This document shows, piece by piece, positions 9,916 through 20,959 of a stretch of 64,000 bases of DNA. Position 1 is the first letter of the stretch, and each line of letters begins with the position of its first letter. The notes beneath the pieces were generated by a model. That model was given only the letters and a program-made list of their open reading frames with translations, was not told the origin of the DNA and did no database searches. The stretch is from Anniella stebbinsi (lineage: Eukaryota > Chordata > Lepidosauria > Squamata > Anniellidae), in NCBI GenBank assembly GCA_029215795.1, contig JARDYH010000001.1:355470154-355534153 (forward strand), given 5' to 3'. The position numbers and the translations under genes are program-made.

Positions 9916-11956
9916 GACTTCCGGTGAAGATATGGCAGCCGTGCCAGCAGAACTTTTAGCTCTGCTGCGACTGGATGGCGGTAGCTGTCTGGGAGCCTCC
10001 CAGATGGAGCTTAAACTTCCCCAGAAAAAGGGGAATGCAAAGAGCATGCCACAATGGGTCCTGTAAGCTCATCTCATGGGGTAATGAAGTCGTTTCGTCG
10101 GAGTTTCAACATGAGGGAGTGGGACTGTGGCTAAGACATCGCTCAGATGCCATTCAGGATGGGAGGTCGCTCTGTCTTCATTCGCTGAATGGTTAACATT
10201 GGAAATACGGGGTGCCTTTGGTGCAGTGAAGAAGAGGGGTTACATGTGGTCGGCAGGTACTTAATCACCCTCCCCAAGTATGTAGTGGAGGAGTTATTTC
10301 AAATAATGAAGAAAAGATCTGGAAAAAGAACAAGAGGAAGGGAAAAAGAGAAAGGGAGAAGTCGGCGTTGGAAGTCTCTCTCTGTCGGACAGCTCCGGAT
10401 TTAAGCACAGGATTGAATGGTTTGTATTTTTTTTCTCAATGGAGTGAATTAGTATAAGATAAGAATTATGGCTAATTAAATACAAGATTGATTTCTTTCA
10501 TTCCCCAACTAATTGGATAACATTTGGTTTGCAGAGATAAAGAAATATTTTCTCATATCACTTGGCGGGTGAGGTATTTTAGTCTTTTTTATTATTATTG
10601 TTTGAAGAAGAAGCATACCTAAGTGTTGTTTACTTTTGGAGAGAAATATTTAAGAAAAGTTAATGATTGGGACAGAGTTTAATATTTTTCAAAGATGGGA
10701 TAAAATGGATGACACTACGAGATGGAGAAGAAGGAGATATAAGATGGCGGTGGTTGTTAAAGAATAAGAAAAGAAGATGTGGCCATTTTTTTCTTTTTCT
10801 TTTTTTGTTGTTAAATGAAGTGCGTTGAAAAGAAGAAGCTTGTAAATTGATGGATTGTGGCAGAGAAAGGTGGATTGTTTGCAGGAGGGAAGATGAAGTG
10901 ATTATTGATGCGACCTGCGAGTGAATGGGGACTCTTTGTTATTTTTTGGATTTGTTATATATATCTATAATATGAATAAGAACAAATTTAGTGATGTTAA
11001 TGGAATGAAACAATAGAGTTATAAGATTGGTTTATATGGGGAGTAGAGAGTTATTTTATATTGAATGGAAAATGTTATATGAGAAAAAGAGGGGGCATTT
11101 TTTCTTTTGTGTGTCTTGGGGCTGTGACCGGGGGGGGGGGGGGGAGACATTGAAGAGTCTGGTTAAGTGTTTTCCCTGAGATGGAATAATATCAAAAGAT
11201 TGAGATGTGAATGAGTGGAGTTTTTCCTGGACTCTTATTGGGTTTGTTTTGTTTGATGAGATTTTTTATTATTATTATGGTTTATTATTAGTAGTATTAT
11301 TTTTAGAATGTATTTACAACATGAATAAGAACAGACACAATGTTGTTGGGAAGAGGATATAAAAATTGCTTAGTTATTAAGTAATGTGTATTTGTCTAAA
11401 AGAGTGGGGAGGATTAAAGTTTAAAATTGTTGTGAGTTATAAGATTACTTTAAGGGTAAGTTTTAGGAAGAAGAATTGGACATTTCTAGATGAATTGTGA
11501 TGGAGAAAGAAGAATTTACAAGAGACTGGCAAGAGTCTGGAATTTCTTTGAGATGGAAGATTGGAGACATGTGGAAGTTTTTTGGACTCTTGCTGGGTTT
11601 GGGTTATTTCTTTTTTATTAAGTCAAATAATGAAGTAATGGAATATTTGAAGTAGGTGGGAAATTGTGTGAAGTTTTATGAAAAAATTTATAAGGGAAAA
11701 GAAAGGGGTTTATTTTTTACTTGTGGTCTGTTTAAGTAATTTTTAATAATGGGGGAATAGAATGTTAACAAGTGGTTGTGTTAAAAGGGGAGGATGGGAT
11801 TGGTTTTTTTAAAAAATTATGTAGAACCTGCTTTTGAAAGGATTTATAAAATTTGCTGTGGGAAAGGTAGGGGGTCCTTTTAAATGTTGTATGTCTTTGT
11901 AAGGTTTGTTTTTATGTTTTTAATAGTGAAACAGAATAAAAACTTATTAAAAAAAA
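9916..11956 (+). mobile_element. L1-like insertion lacking ORFs, complete at both ends
   Basis: The element is flanked by AGAAATAGTGACTTG at 9901-9915 and 11957-11971, an exact 15-bp target duplication. It begins GACTTCCGGTGAAGATATGG, like vertebrate L1 5' UTRs, and ends AATAAAAACTTATTAAAAAAA, an L1-type A-rich tail. Only two small frames lie near the 5' end (73 and 71 codons), followed by about 1.5 kb of AT- and GA-rich sequence with degenerate internal repeats: 'GGACTCTT(A/G)(T/C)TGGGTTTG' and 'ATGAATAAGAACA' recur at roughly 300-350 bp. No endonuclease or reverse transcriptase is present, so it was mobilised in trans or has lost its ORFs. Confidence 0.7.
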
Positions 11957-11984
11957 AGAAATAGTGACTTGCCTAATGCTGATA

Positions 11985-12613
11985 AGGGCGACCATATGAA
12001 AAGAAGGACAGGGCTTCTGTATCTTCAACAGTTGTATTGAAAAGGGAATTTCAGCAAGTATCATTGTTATGCATGCAGCACCTGATGAAATTCCCTCTTT
12101 ATCACAAATTGAGGTTTTAAAATTATTATTTTTTAAAAAAACATAATTTTTAAAGATAAAGAGATGAAACTTGCCACCATTATAACTCTTAAGTAGGACT
12201 TTATCCATACCAAGTTTGAAGCAGATCTATTCATCCATTGATTTTTAGGATTTTTTTAAAAAATGAGGTTTTAATTTTAAAAAATACATCATTTTTAAAG
12301 GTAAGAAGATGAAACTTGGCATCATGATAGCTCTTAAGTAGGGCTTTAGCCATGCCAAGTGTCAAGCATGTCTGTTTATCCATTGATTTTTAGGATTTTT
12401 TTTAAAAAAGTGAGGTTTTAAAATTATTATTTTTAAAAACCATTATTTTAAAAGATAAAGAGATGAAACTTGGCACTACTTGGCACCATGATACCTCTTA
12501 AGTAGGGCTTTACCAGGTGCTGCATGTATAACAATGACACCTGCTGAAATTCCCTTTTCAATACAACTGTTAAAGATGCTGGAGCCCTATCCTCCTTTTC
12601 ATATGTTCAGCCT
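11985..12613. mobile_element. Nested-palindrome foldback element, copy B, with an internal tandem array
   Basis: The termini AGGGCGACCATATG and CATATGTTCAGCCT and the subterminal blocks match the family. The middle (about 12108-12510) is replaced by 2.5 copies of an AT-rich unit of about 145 bp containing GATGAAACTTG, CTCTTAAGTAGG and CATTGATTTTTAGGATTTTT. Confidence 0.75.
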
Positions 12614-12626
12614 ACTAATGCCACCT

Positions 12627-13160
12627 AGTAAGTGTTGTGTTTTCTTTTACTGGGCAGTTTACAGCAACCAAATAATTAGCCAATTCTGAATTGAACACAA
12701 ACTCCTTTTACTTCAGGTAAATAACTCTCAAACACAAAACAAACTAATAAACATAACTCGTCTCAAGGGAGGATCAGGCAAAACAAACAAAAGAAACAAT
12801 TGCTTTCTGTAAGAAACCAAAAAGAGAGTCCTTTAAGTATCAGTCAGTAAGTTGCGTCTCTTTTCTTACGAAGCCGCTCCGACCGGCGTCTCTCCCCTCT
12901 GGCCTCGTCCCGCTTTAGCCTCCTCCGGAACGCTGCATGCTTTAAAGCGTCCACCGGCTCCTCCTCCTTCTGGAATGCCGGTCGGGGTTCCTCAGCTGCA
13001 GATAAGTTTCCCTCCTCAGTGCTAATCTCTGAATTTACACCTTCTGCAGCTGGAACAAAGACCTGGGGAATCAGTCTATCCCTGGTGCTACCAACAGATC
13101 CTCTTCAGAATCTGATTCTCCCCCACCTCTCTCAACTCATCAGCCTGTTCAGGGTAAAAG
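12627..13160 (-). mobile_element. Possible solo LTR of a Gypsy-like element
   Basis: On the minus strand there is an open stretch ending RRRSERLRKKRDATY then a stop, followed by AT-rich sequence. A basic, serine-rich tail running into an LTR is common in vertebrate Gypsy elements. I cannot place TG...CA ends or a duplication, so this is tentative. Confidence 0.3.
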
Positions 13161-13325
13161 GAGTTAGACACAACAGTAAGTTCATGGCAGAGGTGAAACT
13201 CAAACCTGCTGAAGTGGTTTCAAAGCATGGGAGAGGCCCTGGAGGAGGAGGACATCATGTAAAAGACTCACAAACTGCCATAAGTGAGGAATCACAATAA
13301 ATGTGTCTTGTAAAAAAGGCCCATT

Positions 13326-13445
13326 CCTGACAACACATGATACTGCAACTTCCTTAAAGCTAAGCAGGTATTGATCTAGTCAAGGCCTAGATGGGAGGCT
13401 AGTGGAAATCCCTTGCCAATGATGGAAGGGTTCCATGATGGAAGA
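13326..13445 (+). repeat. 5S-rRNA-like SINE remnant
   Basis: AAAGCTAAGCAGG followed by GGCCTAGATGGGAGGCTAG matches the internal promoter and following loop of 5S rRNA (AAGCTAAGCAGG ... GGATGGGAG). The first third and the end are diverged, so it is not a functional 5S gene. A 5S-derived SINE head or a 5S pseudogene fits. Confidence 0.5.
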
Positions 13446-13559
13446 AAGGTAAGATATTGACAGAATTAAAAAATATATATCAAATTCAGATCAGGGGGGA
13501 AGTGCCTACAAGTAAGGTGGGGAAGGGGGAAGAATTCTGTTCCCTTCAAACATTTTGTT

Positions 13560-14655
13560 GTGAAATGTAAACACAAACAACAACAATAACAACACCTTTA
13601 TTTGTCTTTGGCACAATGGCCGTCACAAACATTGCATAACACTTCACACAACACATTAAAACCCCTTGGGTCTCCTATCCACTACCATCCCTAAAATCAG
13701 GATATAGACAATGGGCTATGCCCTATTTTAATAACCTCAACCTGTTTTAAAACTTTTTGTCTGATTTTTTGGGCTGCTACTGCAAACATTGCCACTTTCC
13801 TTGTATTAACTGTATTATAATCTGCTAATAAGTCCAGAATAATATCCCTATTTGACAGCCCTGCTCTCACTATCAAGAGTTCTTTTACAAAACGCTCCCT
13901 TATTCCTTGGTACAGTGGGCATAGCAACATATAATGTTCTAGATCTTCGACCTCCCCTGCCCCACAAATGCAGGTCCGCTGCTCATACAGTATCCTTTTA
14001 TATTTCCCCTCCAAGTATGCTGATGGCATTGTTTGAAATCTCAAGGCAGTAAATGCCTATCTCAGTGCCGGAAATGTCAAATCTTGCAAATATTGGGCTA
14101 AATACTGAGCACCTTTGATTTTACAAAACCAAGGTGAAAAGGCCTGCATTTGACTGTCTGCGACATTGCTACATGCATCCATTTCAAAAATTCTTTCCCT
14201 AGTATGCACATTTTCGTAGACTACCAGATTTTGAATATCCTTAGAATATGATTGTATCGTCCATTTTGACGCCCAACCTCCCTTCAAAATCTGCTCAGTA
14301 AAACATAGTTTAGCTAGATTTTTTACCTCCATATTTGTTAACTTCTTTCCATAAAGAATGACTGCTTTGTAAATTCTGGCTTTTACGGAGGGAAGATCTA
14401 CTTCTAATCTCAGTACAGCAGCAGGTACCCTAACTGGGAGCGCCAAAAGTTCTTTGAACATCTTGTTTTGTATTTTCTCTACCGACGTGGCAAAATCCAG
14501 CCCCCACAGTTCGGCCCCATATAACAATTGGGGGATTATCTTAGCGTTATATAATTTCAATGTAGGTACTGTCAGGGAACCTTCCTTGAAACACAAACAT
14601 ACATAAAACACTTTAGATATAAATGGTCCAGACATGTGAAAAACCAACATGGCTG
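13560..14655 (-). pseudogene. LINE ORF2 C-terminal half, one stop from open
   Basis: The minus strand carries one frame of over 300 codons broken only by a TAG at 14057-14059. The first part contains PQLLYGAELWG and SVEKIQNKMFKELLALPVR, the region after the reverse-transcriptase core in several non-LTR clades. The second part ends with a zinc knuckle, C-x-C-x10-H-x4-C (TCICGAGEVEDLEHYMLLC). The 3' end on this strand is an AATAAAG-containing tail with TTG repeats. The catalytic YxDD region is missing, so it is 5'-truncated. The clade is not certain (I/Vingi-like layout). Confidence 0.7.
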
Positions 14656-14701
14656 TCCAGTTGGCTCTTAACTGTCACAGTTCACTTCCACTTTACACAG
14701 A

Positions 14702-15003
14702 CAGGGCCAGCCCTGCCATTAGGCACAGTGAGGTGGCAGATGCTGGAAGCATCAGTGCCAGTCCCCTAGCTAGTCCTCCTGAACCCCCTTGGCTATTCCC
14801 CTCACTTGGAAGACAGAGTTGTGTGTGCCAGATGTAGCCTATCCTCCACCCCTTAATCTAGCCTGCTTCCCTCTGGTGTGGTCGAAGATGCTATCCTGTT
14901 GCGTGTTGACATAAGATTCAACTACTAGTCCAGTCAGCTTCTGTATGTGGAAGGGGGTGGTGCCATTTTGTCTTTTGCAACAAAATGCCTTGGGCTGGCC
15001 CTG
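14702..15003. mobile_element. hAT-like element, GGGCCGGCCC family, copy 1
   Basis: The ends CAGGGCCAGCCCTGCC and GGGCTGGCCCTG are inverted, and the flanks TACACAGA (14694-14701) and TACACAGG (15004-15011) match at 7 of 8 positions. An 8-bp duplication and CAGGG...CCCTG termini are the hAT signature. No transposase frame is present. Confidence 0.75.
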
Positions 15004-15299
15004 TACACAGGAAAACACTAACCACTATAGGGCTTAGAGTACTATCAGTTCGTCATTCTTCTAGACCTGCAAGTCCTGTGTGGATAGTCAGAGAATTCCA
15101 GGATGTTTTTAGATATGAGTGCCATTGCTTAATCCAAGGGAAGCATTATAACTATCTTGGGTGAGTTGAAGGGTACCATGTTCCTGCAATGACTCCTAAT
15201 CTCTATCCATCTCTGCATATTCCAGGTCAACAGTATATTCTCAGGATCCACTTCATCCTTCAAACGTCAGTCTAGAGACCACTGTCCAGTTATGCTACA

Positions 15300-15490
15300 C
15301 AAACTAATTCCATAATAATTTCCAAATTTGCACCTATAGATATAAATTCGCATTTGTACATTTTGTGCACATCTACAGTATGTCCTTCTTTGTCCCTTTT
15401 TGGGTGATGCATTTTTCTTTTCTTTTTTGTTCTTTTTTCTTTCCTTTTTGCCAATGCATTTTCAGTTTTGCGGCCACTCTAGATGGCCGG
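15300..15490. mobile_element. Dispersed element ending GCGGCCACTCTA
   Basis: The series TTTGCA..TATAGATATAAATT, a T-rich tract with TTTTCTTTTCTTTTTTG, and a terminal GCGGCCACTCTAG also occurs at 18355-18535 (ending GCGGCCACCCTAA). Two copies define the family; the internal function is unknown. Confidence 0.45.
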
Positions 15491-15599
15491 GTACCTCTAA
15501 CACGGGCTTTTCATTGATGCCATTGCGATTGTGGATTACTCTCCCCTTAGAGATCCACTAGATCACTTCTCTTTTAGCATCTAGCTGCATGTTGAAAAC

Positions 15600-15830
15600 T
15601 TTCATTCGTTTATTTCAGTACACTTTAGGACGGTGAGTTTTTATGCCATTATGCTCTCCTTGACTTTTAACCTACCGTTTTAGATTTGGTTTGATGTGCT
15701 GCTACTCTTCTACTAAATGGCCTTTTATGATGATTGTGCTTTGGTTTTGTTGCTTGGTTGTTGTTTTCCTTTTATAAGCTCCTCTGAGTGGACTTGGTAC
15801 ATTAAAAAAAAATCTAATCTAATTTTGCAC
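15600..15830 (+). mobile_element. LINE 3' UTR tail
   Basis: The end CTGAGTGGACTTGGTACATT followed by A8 resembles L2/CR1-type 3' UTR ends. No coding part is present. Confidence 0.4.
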
Positions 15831-15904
15831 CTGGCTCTTGTTGATGGACCTCAGGTACTACTAAAAGGAACAACCAAAAAAAGCACATTTTAAAAAACTG
15901 CCCA

Positions 15905-16130
15905 CACTTGGCCTAGATCGCTTTAAAGGGAGATTAGTAAAATTCATGGAGGATAGATCTACCAACAGCGGTAAGCCATAGTGCGCATGCCCACTGTGTG
16001 TGCCATTGAATACCAGATGCTTCTGGGAGTCCACAAAGTAGAGGTAATAGCCTTGTGCTGCTTGTGCAACTGGTATTCAGTGGCACACAACCTGTGGGAA
16101 TTCTATCTACACTAACTGCAATGACTATGG
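15905..16130 (+). mobile_element. CR1 LINE 3' UTR fragment
   Basis: It reads CGCTTTAAAGGGAGATTAG then AAATTCATGGAGGATAGATC, and the following GAATACCAGATGCTTCTGG, matching the 3' region of CR1 also seen at 42425-42990. Confidence 0.6.
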
Positions 16131-16134
16131 GCTC

Positions 16135-16260
16135 CATCACACCTATTTTTTTTCCCGGTTTGTGTCCGCGGTTCCCCATCCATATCCTTAGCAAGTCAAG
16201 CGCTGGGCAATTTCATGTCTGGGCATTGTTGCGCTCATGTATCTTTTCACCTGTATAGCT
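16135..16260. mobile_element. Fragment of the TTATCACACCTA-ended element
   Basis: CCATCACACCTATTTTTTTT and CCCGGTTTGTGTCCGCGGT parallel the start of the copy at 45355-45671. Confidence 0.4.
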
Positions 16261-16686
16261 ACTCTGCCAGTGAAATCTCCTGCCCCGCCCCCTACATTCT
16301 CCTTCCCCCGGCAGTTAATTTTTTATATATTTTCAATATTTTTTGCAAATACAATAGTACGGCAGCCTGAAACTGCGCAATTATGGTAAAACAACACACT
16401 ATGCTTTCCCCTAAAATCATATTAAACAAGATAAGTGAAGAGAAAGTATTACAATTAGTTTTTGAAGAAGTTTGTGGTTAATGTTGGCATGGCAAGGGGA
16501 AGCCCACATTGTTCTGGTTAGGAAACCTAGGCCTGCCTATTGAGGAGTAAGAGCCATAGAGTTGAATGGGACCGAGGCACGGGCAGCGGTGGCCTCGCTT
16601 GCCTTCTCCATGGGGTGTTCAGGCACCCTCTCTCCCTCCCCTTTCACGGTTGAGCAGTTGAGCAGAGAACCACCCTGCCCTCCTCC

Positions 16687-17125
16687 ATTATTATTATTAT
16701 TATTATTATTACTATTATTATTTATTACATTTATATACTGCCCCATAGCTGAAGCTCTCTGGGCGGTTTACAAAAATTAAAAGATTGAACACTAAAAAGA
16801 CAATATACAAAATTTAAAACCATAAACGTAAAACAGATTACATTTAAAACATTTTAAAATATTTTAACTGTTAAGCCTGGCCACAATGTCAATCAAACCT
16901 CAACTTGAGCTGTTAAAATGCCTGGTAGAAAATAAAAGTTTTGACCTGGCGCCGAAAAGATAACAGTGTTGGCACCAGGTGGGCCTCATCGGGGAGATCA
17001 TTCCATAATTGGGGGGCCACCACAGAGAAGGCCCTCTCCCTTGTTGCCGTCCTCCAAGCTTTGTCAGTGAGACCGCCCTTCGACACACATGCCCCCAACA
17101 AAAAGCAGGATGGTCCGATATACGC
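16687..17125 (-). pseudogene. L2-type LINE 3' end
   Basis: The minus strand reads RERAFSVVAPQLWNDLPDEA and VPTLLSFRRQVKTFIFYQAF, the typical C-terminus of L2-group ORF2. The tail (16687-16900) contains GAAGCTCTCTGGGCGGTTTA and an ATT microsatellite at 16687-16723. It is 5'-truncated. Confidence 0.75.
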
Positions 17126-17453
17126 AAGGACAGCAATACATGGGACGGAGAAACGGCTCTATTGCACACGGGGGGGGGGGGGAACGGACTTTCCCCACTC
17201 CAAAATAAGCTGGAAAAGGAGGGGAAGGGGCCAGATGAGCACAGGACAGGGACGACATCATGTGAGTACCCCGCTGCAAAAACACATGCCAAGCATGATG
17301 AGAGTGTGATAAATTGCTGGTGTGATGGTGCTCTATGTCACTGCAGCCAGCGTGGAAGATCGGTTGCAGCAGCTTTTTCCCTTCCATCAACTGCAGTGGA
17401 AGGTAATTTATTAGTGTTACCCCCCCCCCCCAAATCAATGGGCATAGCAGGGT

Positions 17454-18307
17454 AGGGTGTCCAGATCGCCCGGGATTTCCCGGTCCTAACCGGGAAACCT
17501 AGGCCGATCCGGGCCAACCGGGGGCGGCGGGGGAAAACCAGGGTGGCGAGGGGTCATGCAGTGGTGGCAGTGAGTGGCGACGAGCGGCGGTACACCCGGC
17601 GGCGGTGACGGCGGAGGAGCCTTGGAAGCGGCCGCCCCAGCAGGTAAGTGCCCTCCCTCGCGCCTCGCGCTCCTTACCTGCAGGAGCGTCCGCTTCCCTC
17701 TGGAGCGCAAGGCATGAGGGGGGGCACTTACCTGCTGGGGCGGCCGCTTCCCGGGCTCTGCCGCCTCCACCGCCGCCGGGTCCGCCACCACCGGGTCCTC
17801 CATCACCGCCAGGTCCTTCACCACCACTGCTGGGCTCGTGAGGCCAGAGGCCGTGCAGAAGAGGCGGGAGAGGGCCGATTACATCACTTCCGGATCCAGC
17901 CCTCCCCCGCCTCTTCTGCGTGGGTGTCCGCGCTCCTCGGGGCTCGTCGCCATCACGACGAGCCCCAAGGAGGCCAGAGGCCGCGCGGAAGAGACGGGAG
18001 AGGGCCGGATCCGGAAGTGATGTAATCGGCCCTCTCCCGCCTCTTCCGTGCGGCCTCTGGCCTTACGAGCCCGGCGAAGGACCTGGCAGTGGTGGAGGAA
18101 GACCCGGCGGCGGTGGGGGACCTGGGGGCAGCGGCTGACCCGGCAGGGGCGGCAGCGGAGGACCCGGCACGGGCGGCGGAGGAACAGAACCCGGTAGATC
18201 CAGGCTGGTGTTTTTTTGGGGGGGTGGCTTGGTGGGGGGGGGGTTGTTTTGGGTGGGGGGGTGGCGGAGGGGGACCGGGATTTTGGTTTCCAAAATCTGG
18301 TCACCCT
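17454..18307. mobile_element. GC-rich foldback element with two long hairpins
   Basis: The element starts AGGGTGTCCAGATCGCCCGG and ends CCAAAATCTGGTCACCCT. The flanks ATAGCAGGGT (17444-17453) and ATAACAGGGG (18308-18317) match at 8 of 10 positions. Inside are two long inverted repeats: one centred near 17695 with arms around GCGGCCGCCCCAGCAGGTAA, and one centred near 17952 whose arms of roughly 120 bp run from GGCCAGAGGCCG to CGGCCTCTGGCC. Long proline- and alanine-rich frames here on both strands are by-products of the GC content. Confidence 0.8.
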
Positions 18308-18354
18308 ATAACAGGGGAATGAAGGGGCTATGATGAGATGGGCTACATTTCTAT

Positions 18355-18535
18355 TTAAATTATAATCTTTCTAAATTTGTAGCCATATCTATAAATTAGC
18401 ATATGCCAATTTTTTGCAAATTGGCATCCTCTTTCATTCTTTTTTTCCCCTTTTTTTCTTTTTTTGGTAATGTATTTCCTTTTTTGTTTTGATTTTGTCT
18501 TGTTTTGGGGGCCATTCAGAAGCGGCCACCCTAAT
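18355..18535. mobile_element. Dispersed element ending GCGGCCACCCTAA
   Basis: Second copy of the family at 15300-15490: AATTTGTAGCCATATCTATAA, TTGCAAATTGGCA, a T-rich tract and the same terminus. Confidence 0.45.
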
Positions 18536-18770
18536 TCTGCCTGCACACACACACACAACATGTACACACTGCTGGCAGAACATCGCCAATGGGACATCCA
18601 TGCCAGTGGAACTTTCCTCCAGCATATGCAGAACTGCCAATGGTGCAATTGTCATCCCGTCACACTGGACTTCCTTTTCAGCCACTGGGGCACCACTTAA
18701 CACCACTTCTTATGGTCCCTCAGCTGGTCTCCTAATGATGAAAGGATTGCTCCCTAAATTACCCTCCTTC

Positions 18771-18794
18771 ACACACACACACACACACACACAC
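18771..18794. repeat. (AC)n microsatellite
   Basis: Uninterrupted CA dinucleotide run; shorter CA runs lie near 18545 and 19572. Confidence 0.95.
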
Positions 18795-19599
18795 CGAACC
18801 TTTAAACGGCAACTGGAGAACTCCTCTGTGCAATTTAGAAGCTCCAACAGGAAGGGGAATTGAGCTTAGAAGACGTGCACCCGCAGTGGCCAATGCCCTC
18901 TCCCTCCCCTTTATGATGATTCATTTTTAAAATTTATCTCCCCGCTTCCTCCTACTCTTCTTCACAGACTGCCTGGAATCACTCAAAAGGTCTCATGAAT
19001 CTGTCGGGCCCTCCAGCAATTTCAGCCAATCTATAAGAAAATTGCAAGCCATTTCCACACTTAGTGCCCAAATCGTTTGGTTCAAAAGAACAGTCTATTT
19101 TAAGTATTAAAAACAAGAATCTTTATTTTTACTGGACTCCTGAAAGTCCAGCTAACTCTTCGTGGAAAATGTTGGAAAACATTTTTGTTTTGAAACAACC
19201 CTGTTTATCCTTCATTCATTTGCTGGAACTCCTCTCTTTATACACTCCTCTGCTCCTGCTGATTAATAATCCCCCTGAGAGCATCATTCTTTTTCTGAAC
19301 CCAATCCAACACCATACCCGGCATCCAAGTCAGAACAAATTCAGCACCATAGAGGATCTCCCCAAAAGTATATAGTACAATTTACTATATCCTAGCCAAA
19401 TAGTGTGTTAAAAGCAATGTGGCTTGAGCCAATGTGGCTAGTTGATGTTGTAACTGGTAACAGAATATCCACTTACCTTGATGGAACATCATCACATTCA
19501 TTATCATCATCAACAACATTTACAAATGGGAACTGCAACAAAATGTTGCAGTCTGGAGTGCTTTTCAGGATTACACACACACACACACCCGAAACACAC

Positions 19600-19760
19600 A
19601 TTTATTTATTTATTTATTTATTTTATTCCATTTATATACCGCCCCATAGCCGAAGCTCTGTGGGCGGTTCACAAAAATTAAAAACACTGGACATTAAAAA
19701 CACCGATATACAAAATTTAAAACCATAAAAAGCATAAAAGCAAGTTATAATTACAATATC
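19600..19760 (-). mobile_element. L2-type LINE 3' tail
   Basis: The ATTT-rich start and CCGAAGCTCTGTGGGCGGTT are the reverse complement of the L2 3' tail seen at 16.7, 23.7 and 28.2 kb. No coding part remains. Confidence 0.6.
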
Positions 19761-19769
19761 CTTTAAAAA

Positions 19770-20125
19770 CAACAATTCCCTAAACAATAATTCCCCTCCA
19801 CCCAACAGACAGCATTTTGTGTCCACTGAGCACACCCAGTCCTCATTGAGCTGTTTTGGGGGGATTCCCTCAAACCACCCATTAGGGGTTCCCCCTCCAA
19901 AGATGTTTTCTACTTCTGCAAACTTTAAGGTTTCCCTAAGGCTGCTGACAATACTCTCTTGTGCTTGTGTGGTGCCATTTTAACTACAGAAGCAAGCGGG
20001 GCAGAACTTCTTTTTGCCCAGAGGCGGAATTTCATTTCAGAGGACCGTTCAAAGGCCAGGTTCCAGGCCTTGTCAGGGCAGAAAGCAAAAGGAACAGGAC
20101 CAAGGGTGAGGCCAAATTACCAGAA
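19770..20125. other. Unclassified intergenic sequence
   Basis: No motif recognised. Confidence 0.4.
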
Positions 20126-20135
20126 TATTTTAACT

Positions 20136-20442
20136 AGGCTGACCATATGAAAAGGAGGACAGGGTTCCTGTATCTTTAACTGTTTCATAGAAAATGGAAT
20201 TTCAGCAGGTGTCATTTGTATATATGCAGAACCTGGTGAAATTTCCTTATCGTCACAAAGTTAAAGCTCCAGGAGCCCTGCCCTCTTTTGTACATGGTCA
20301 AGAGGACAGGGCTCCTGCAGCTTTAACTGGTATGATGAAGGGGAAATTCTGTATGCATACGAACGACACCTGCTGAAATTCCCTGTCCTTTGCAAATGTT
20401 AAAGACACAGAAGCCCTGTCCTCCTTTTCATATGGTCACCCT
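20136..20442. mobile_element. Nested-palindrome foldback element, copy C
   Basis: It begins AGGCTGACCATATGAAAAGG and ends CCTTTTCATATGGTCACCCT. The flanks TATTTTAACT at 20126-20135 and 20442-20451 are identical over 10 bp, one base overlapping the terminal T. The middle (about 20283-20305) carries internal ends facing each other, so each half is itself an inverted repeat. Confidence 0.9.
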
Positions 20443-20950
20443 ATTTTAACTTCAAGCTGTTAGCGTGCAATCCTATCCCAATGCTCGTAAGCCTCTGAAC
20501 TCCAATGCATCCAATATAGAGTAGAAGGAGCAGCAGAGGGAATTTCCGCGTCTCCACTCCTCCCAATCTGCTTTTTCACTAGATCGTGTGTGTTTTTTCA
20601 CCCATCTAGATGGGACATTGTGGAGCGGGAGGGAAGGAGGCTGGGGAGGCCTGGGGATACTTCATAAGCCCGCCTCTCCAGTCCCCACCCTGCCCCACCC
20701 ACAGTAATGCCCCTTTTTCCTCCTTTCTTTGCATCCACGGAGAGGTAGCCAGCACAGTTCTCTCCACTCCGGCTGCAAACGGGGAGTGTGGATTCCCAGA
20801 TCCAAGGTCAGAGCATTGTCTTCGACCTCAGATCCAGGAATCCAAAATATTCTATGCCCACCCCCACCCAGATGCTGTCTAGAATCCGTAGGATTGCTCC
20901 CTTACTGCTAGCAACTAAGGGCTTCCTCACATTCAACAAAAATCCTGCTG
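20443..20950. other. Unclassified intergenic sequence
   Basis: Moderately GC-rich near 20610-20710, without a recognisable element or gene. Confidence 0.4.
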
Positions 20951-20959
20951 CCTTACCGG

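Noticed and set aside
13340..13420. 5S rRNA gene
   Set aside because: Only the internal promoter region matches; the 5' third and 3' end are diverged.
17486..18322. Proline/alanine-rich open frames on both strands
   Set aside because: They lie within a foldback element with long hairpins and low-complexity GC sequence.
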